Source of the DNA: Paenibacillus castaneae
GTDB taxonomy: Bacteria > Bacillota > Bacilli > Paenibacillales > Paenibacillaceae
Direction: 5' to 3'
Assembly: GCF_002884445.1 (NCBI RefSeq)
Contig: NZ_KZ614144.1
Coordinates: 3,085,551 to 3,149,550, forward strand
Length of the DNA: 64,000 bases
In this document: piece after piece, positions 61,061 to 64,000 of the stretch
How positions within the stretch are numbered: position 1 is the first letter of the stretch
Layout of the letters: every line of letters starts with the position of its first letter
Translations under genes and position numbers: made by a program
Notes under the pieces: generated by a model
Databases searched by the model: none
What the model saw: the letters and a program-made list of their open reading frames with translations, nothing else
What the model was told of the DNA's origin: nothing

Positions 61061-61426
61061 ATGAAGAAAGTATTAATTGCAGAGGATGAGCCTGTTCTAC
61101 GCATGCTGATCATGGACACGCTTGAAGATGAGGGGTACGACCTTGATGAAGCTGCTGATGGCATGGAGGCGCTTGAGAAAATTAAAGCAAATGATTTCGA
61201 TTTAATTATTCTTGACTATATGATGCCTCATCTGACCGGTATCGAAGTTATAGAGCAAACCCGTCAATTAGAAACCCGCAAGGATTCCAAAATTTTAATG
61301 CTATCGGCGAAGAATCAACAAGCCGAACAAGATAAAGTTCTTTTCGCAGGAGCAGATGAGTTTATGTCCAAGCCATTCAGTCCGCTTGAGTTGATTGTTA
61401 AGGTAGAGGAGATGCTTTGTGGGTAA
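61061..61426 (+). CDS. Single-domain response regulator (CheY-like)
   Basis: 121 residues, receiver domain only. Acidic pocket in LIAEDEPVLR, phospho-acceptor Asp in LIILDYMMPHLTG, Ser in MLSAKNQ, Lys in FMSKPFSP. It has no output domain. Its stop overlaps the start of a hybrid kinase by 8 bases, so the two form one phosphorelay. The ATG has TTGGAGGA; the longer ORF from 60959 has no ribosome binding site. Confidence 0.9.
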   Translation: MKKVLIAEDEPVLRMLIMDTLEDEGYDLDEAADGMEALEKIKANDFDLIILDYMMPHLTGIEVIEQTRQLETRKDSKILMLSAKNQQAEQDKVLFAGADEFMSKPFSPLELIVKVEEMLCG

Positions 61427-64000
61427 GCTCCGACTTTTCTATAATGGTCGAATTACACGACGATTCGTGTCCATGATGATTTTAGCTTTAACTCTCATAT
61501 TAATAGGCGCTGTATTTATGCTTTGGAGCACGATTTCGATTTTGACGCAATACAAAAACGAGACAGATGAAATACGTCATAAACAAGAGCTTGTTTCTCA
61601 AATTGCAGATCATTCCAATGAAATCATTCTCAGAGCACGCGGCTATTATGTTTATTTAAACGACTATGAGTACAATCAAATTTTTGTGGAGAAGAAGGGG
61701 CTAAAGGATTCTCTTATTGAAATTAAGAAATTAAGCCTCACAGAAGATGAACAAGAGGTTATGCAAAACATTGAATCCTTTTTTACCGATTACTTCGATG
61801 ATATATTGCCAGAGGCTATTGCCTTAGCTCAGAAGCAGGATTACGAATCTCTTCGCACTTTAGTTAAAGCGGGCGAAAATAATCCTGTGAATGCTTTGAT
61901 CAAGTATTCTCGTGAGTTCAAAGATAAGGTTCAGCATTTCGCCGAGCAAAAAAATGACAAGCTAATCCAAAAATTATCTATGCAAGCGATATTCTTCATC
62001 CTGTATACGTTAATAATTCTTTTCTTGTCTTCTTTTATTACCAGAAGGATTGCAACAGATATTGGTGCTCCGCTCAAGCAGTTAACTGTGCAGGCACGAC
62101 GTTTCGCAGATGGTGAGCTATTCCAGTTGGAAAATTTAACGAGACTAGATGAAATTGGCGAGCTTTCGCGTTCGCTGCAGAAAATGATGGGGAAAATTCA
62201 AAACAAGGAAGAAGAATTGCTCTCTCAGAACGAAGAGCTGCAAGCTCAGCAGGATGAATTGCAAGCTCAGCAGGAGGAGCTGCAAGAAGCGCTTGGTCAA
62301 ATGGAGAAAAATGAACAATATTTGATGAAACGCAATTTATTAATACAATCTTTAACTAATACGCTCGACCAAAATGAACTATTGCAAAGTATCGTAAGCA
62401 ATATGGTCAGTATTACGGAATCAGACAAAGGTCTAATTGTAATGATGAATGATCAGCATGATTATGCAGCTATTGGCGTTTCTAACGATGCAGCGAAGCA
62501 ATTCATTCTTACGATTAATGAAGGAATTGTAGTTCGAGCTTCTCAGACTAAGAAATCCTATACCATCGTACGAGATTGCCACCCGGCGGAGCAAGGTTAT
62601 CATTCCCAACCGATGCGGGCAACGGATCTAATTCTGCCGATATTGAATTCCGAGAATGAGATGGCAGCATGCTTAATTCTCACCAAGGTGAATAAGGCTG
62701 TTGCAAAGCAAGAAGAAGCTGAAATAGTCGGGATGATGACTCAAGTATCGTTAGCTTTCGATAAGCTGAAGCTGTATGAGCAATCCGAGAAGCAGCGCCA
62801 GATGACGGGAGATATGCTGAACACTATACAAGAAGGCATTCAGTTCATGGATCTTAAAGGAACCACTCTCCAGATTAACCGCAAAATGTCTGAGATATTT
62901 GGTTTCTTTCAGAGCGACATTGAAAAGATCGAGCTGGAGCTGGATTCCTTTCTAGCACTCATTGAAGCTACTGTTGTTGAACCGGAGCCTCTTATTAAGT
63001 TTATTAGAAACTTAGCGAACAACGATGTACTTAATCATCTTCTTAGCATGAATTATGAGATTAAAGAACCAGATCGACGCTTCATTCAAATCTATTGCGA
63101 GCCGCTATATCGTAACGGAGAGAAATTCGGCTTACTGCTCGTTCATCGGGATATTACGAAGGAATACGAAGTAGATCGAATGAAATCAGAATTTGTGAGT
63201 ACAGTCAGCCATGAGCTTCGCACTCCGCTTGCTAGTGTATTGGGTTTTGCAGAGCTGCTGCTGCATCGCGAGCTTAAACCAGAGCGTCAGCGGAAATATG
63301 TAACTACGATTCATCAGGAAGCAAGAAGGTTAACGACATTAATTAATGATTTTCTCGATTTGCAGCGGATGGAATCTGGGAAACAAACCTATGATATGCA
63401 TCCCTTATCATTAACGACATTAATTAATGAAGTAATTGAAACACAACAAATGACCGCACCTTCCCATCGAATTACGTGGCATAACCAAGCTTCGCAGATG
63501 CTGGTTGTTGCGGATCGCGAGAAAATGCAGCAGTCGTTTATCAATTTAATTAGCAATGCAATCAAATATTCGCCTAACGGCGGGGAAATTAAAGTAAGCA
63601 GCAGTATCCACAATAATCAAATTATGATTCGTATAGAAGATGAAGGGCTTGGTATCCCAAAGGAAGCTATTCCAAACCTGTTTAATAAATTTTATAGAGT
63701 CGATAATTCGGACAGGCGAGAAATTGGCGGAACAGGTCTAGGCCTGGCGATTGTGCATGAGATCATTACAAGACATAAGGGCAGTATTGAGGTAGAATCC
63801 GAGTTCGGCCATGGCAGTACGTTCATTGTGTCCTTGCCTATTGACGAGTCAATGAATCGTTCCTTGTTGGAGGAGCAGCAAATTATGATCAAATCGGAAA
63901 CATCAATTAATGTCATGTTGATTGAGAATGATCATAATTTATCTATCCTGCTGCGAGATGAATTGCAATCAAAAGGCTTTAACGTACAGCTTTATACGGA
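61419..64000 (+). CDS. Hybrid sensor histidine kinase (3' end outside window)
   Basis: More than 860 residues, still open at the window end. It starts at GTG (AGAGGAG upstream). Two membrane helices (about 16-38 and 190-210) flank an extracytoplasmic helical sensor. Then follow a HAMP domain, a coiled coil with the repeat LQAQQDELQAQQEELQ (about 270-290), a GAF-like domain (about 310-450), a PAS-like domain (about 465-580), the HisKA box FVSTVSHELRTPLASV (His near 598), and an ATPase domain with NLISNAIKYSPNGG, DEGLGIP and GGTGLGLAIV. After residue about 825 a receiver domain begins (INVMLIENDHNLSILL). It is coupled to the CheY-like gene. Confidence 0.88.
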   Translation, partial: MGKLRLFYNGRITRRFVSMMILALTLILIGAVFMLWSTISILTQYKNETDEIRHKQELVSQIADHSNEIILRARGYYVYLNDYEYNQIFVEKKGLKDSLIEIKKLSLTEDEQEVMQNIESFFTDYFDDILPEAIALAQKQDYESLRTLVKAGENNPVNALIKYSREFKDKVQHFAEQKNDKLIQKLSMQAIFFILYTLIILFLSSFITRRIATDIGAPLKQLTVQARRFADGELFQLENLTRLDEIGELSRSLQKMMGKIQNKEEELLSQNEELQAQQDELQAQQEELQEALGQMEKNEQYLMKRNLLIQSLTNTLDQNELLQSIVSNMVSITESDKGLIVMMNDQHDYAAIGVSNDAAKQFILTINEGIVVRASQTKKSYTIVRDCHPAEQGYHSQPMRATDLILPILNSENEMAACLILTKVNKAVAKQEEAEIVGMMTQVSLAFDKLKLYEQSEKQRQMTGDMLNTIQEGIQFMDLKGTTLQINRKMSEIFGFFQSDIEKIELELDSFLALIEATVVEPEPLIKFIRNLANNDVLNHLLSMNYEIKEPDRRFIQIYCEPLYRNGEKFGLLLVHRDITKEYEVDRMKSEFVSTVSHELRTPLASVLGFAELLLHRELKPERQRKYVTTIHQEARRLTTLINDFLDLQRMESGKQTYDMHPLSLTTLINEVIETQQMTAPSHRITWHNQASQMLVVADREKMQQSFINLISNAIKYSPNGGEIKVSSSIHNNQIMIRIEDEGLGIPKEAIPNLFNKFYRVDNSDRREIGGTGLGLAIVHEIITRHKGSIEVESEFGHGSTFIVSLPIDESMNRSLLEEQQIMIKSETSINVMLIENDHNLSILLRDELQSKGFNVQLYT

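Overview
The window looks like chromosomal DNA of a spore-forming, low-to-moderate GC Firmicute, most probably Paenibacillus or a close relative. The signs are strong purine-rich Shine-Dalgarno sites with frequent TTG and GTG starts, a SleB-type cortex hydrolase, a T-box leader, a XerS-type recombinase, many U-tailed intrinsic terminators, and an intergenic repeat of a kind I associate with Paenibacillus. No rRNA, tRNA, CRISPR array, transposase or phage structural gene was found. The assignment is from general features only.

Layout. 0-6.6 kb: a hypothetical protein, a 37-codon leader ORF with an intrinsic terminator, a heterodimeric ABC exporter pair, a XerS-like recombinase with a dif-like site just upstream, and SleB. 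6.7-19.1 kb: mostly independent genes (DsbA/FrnE-like, lactonase, YdjO-like, a histidine kinase/response regulator pair, a DCC protein, a radical SAM protein, UppP, ClC channel, two-domain glycosyltransferase, DinG-type helicase). 19.1-22.5 kb: a second tyrosine recombinase followed by two dif-like sites, then a glutaminyl-tRNA synthetase under a T-box with a CAA specifier. 22.5-27 kb: isomerase-like protein, DUF421 membrane protein, GNAT, AraC regulator, aldo/keto reductase.

27.1-31.4 kb: a tight four-gene operon that resembles a D-Ala-D-Ser (vanC/vanL/vanG-type) cell-wall remodelling cluster: a Ddl/VanC-like ligase, an alanine/serine racemase, a VanXY/VanY-type M15 peptidase and a membrane protein like the N-terminal half of VanT. 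VanT would be split into two genes. A 26-residue membrane peptide follows. 31.5-35 kb: zinc-ribbon protein, ROK regulator, ABC-2 exporter.

35.1-46 kb: a sugar-acid catabolic region. A GntR regulator sits behind two tandem promoters that each carry a palindromic operator, with a short terminated transcript between them. It is followed by an AraC-type regulator, an RraA-family aldolase, a carbohydrate ABC transporter with a cre-like site, mannonate dehydratase, an enolase-superfamily dehydratase, and two SDRs, one of which has lost its catalytic tyrosine. A four-copy inverted intergenic repeat lies between the two operons.

46.2-64 kb: oxidoreductases, a PCYCGC lipoprotein, SH3/glucosaminidase protein, TrhO, LysR/chorismate synthase, a hydroxyacid dehydrogenase, a purine riboswitch that appears to be an ON switch for an EamA exporter, a thioredoxin-reductase-like flavoprotein, a ClpP paralogue, an ECF sigma factor, a cluster of tiny ORFs before a CD3324-like protein, and a receiver/hybrid-kinase pair whose kinase runs off the window end.
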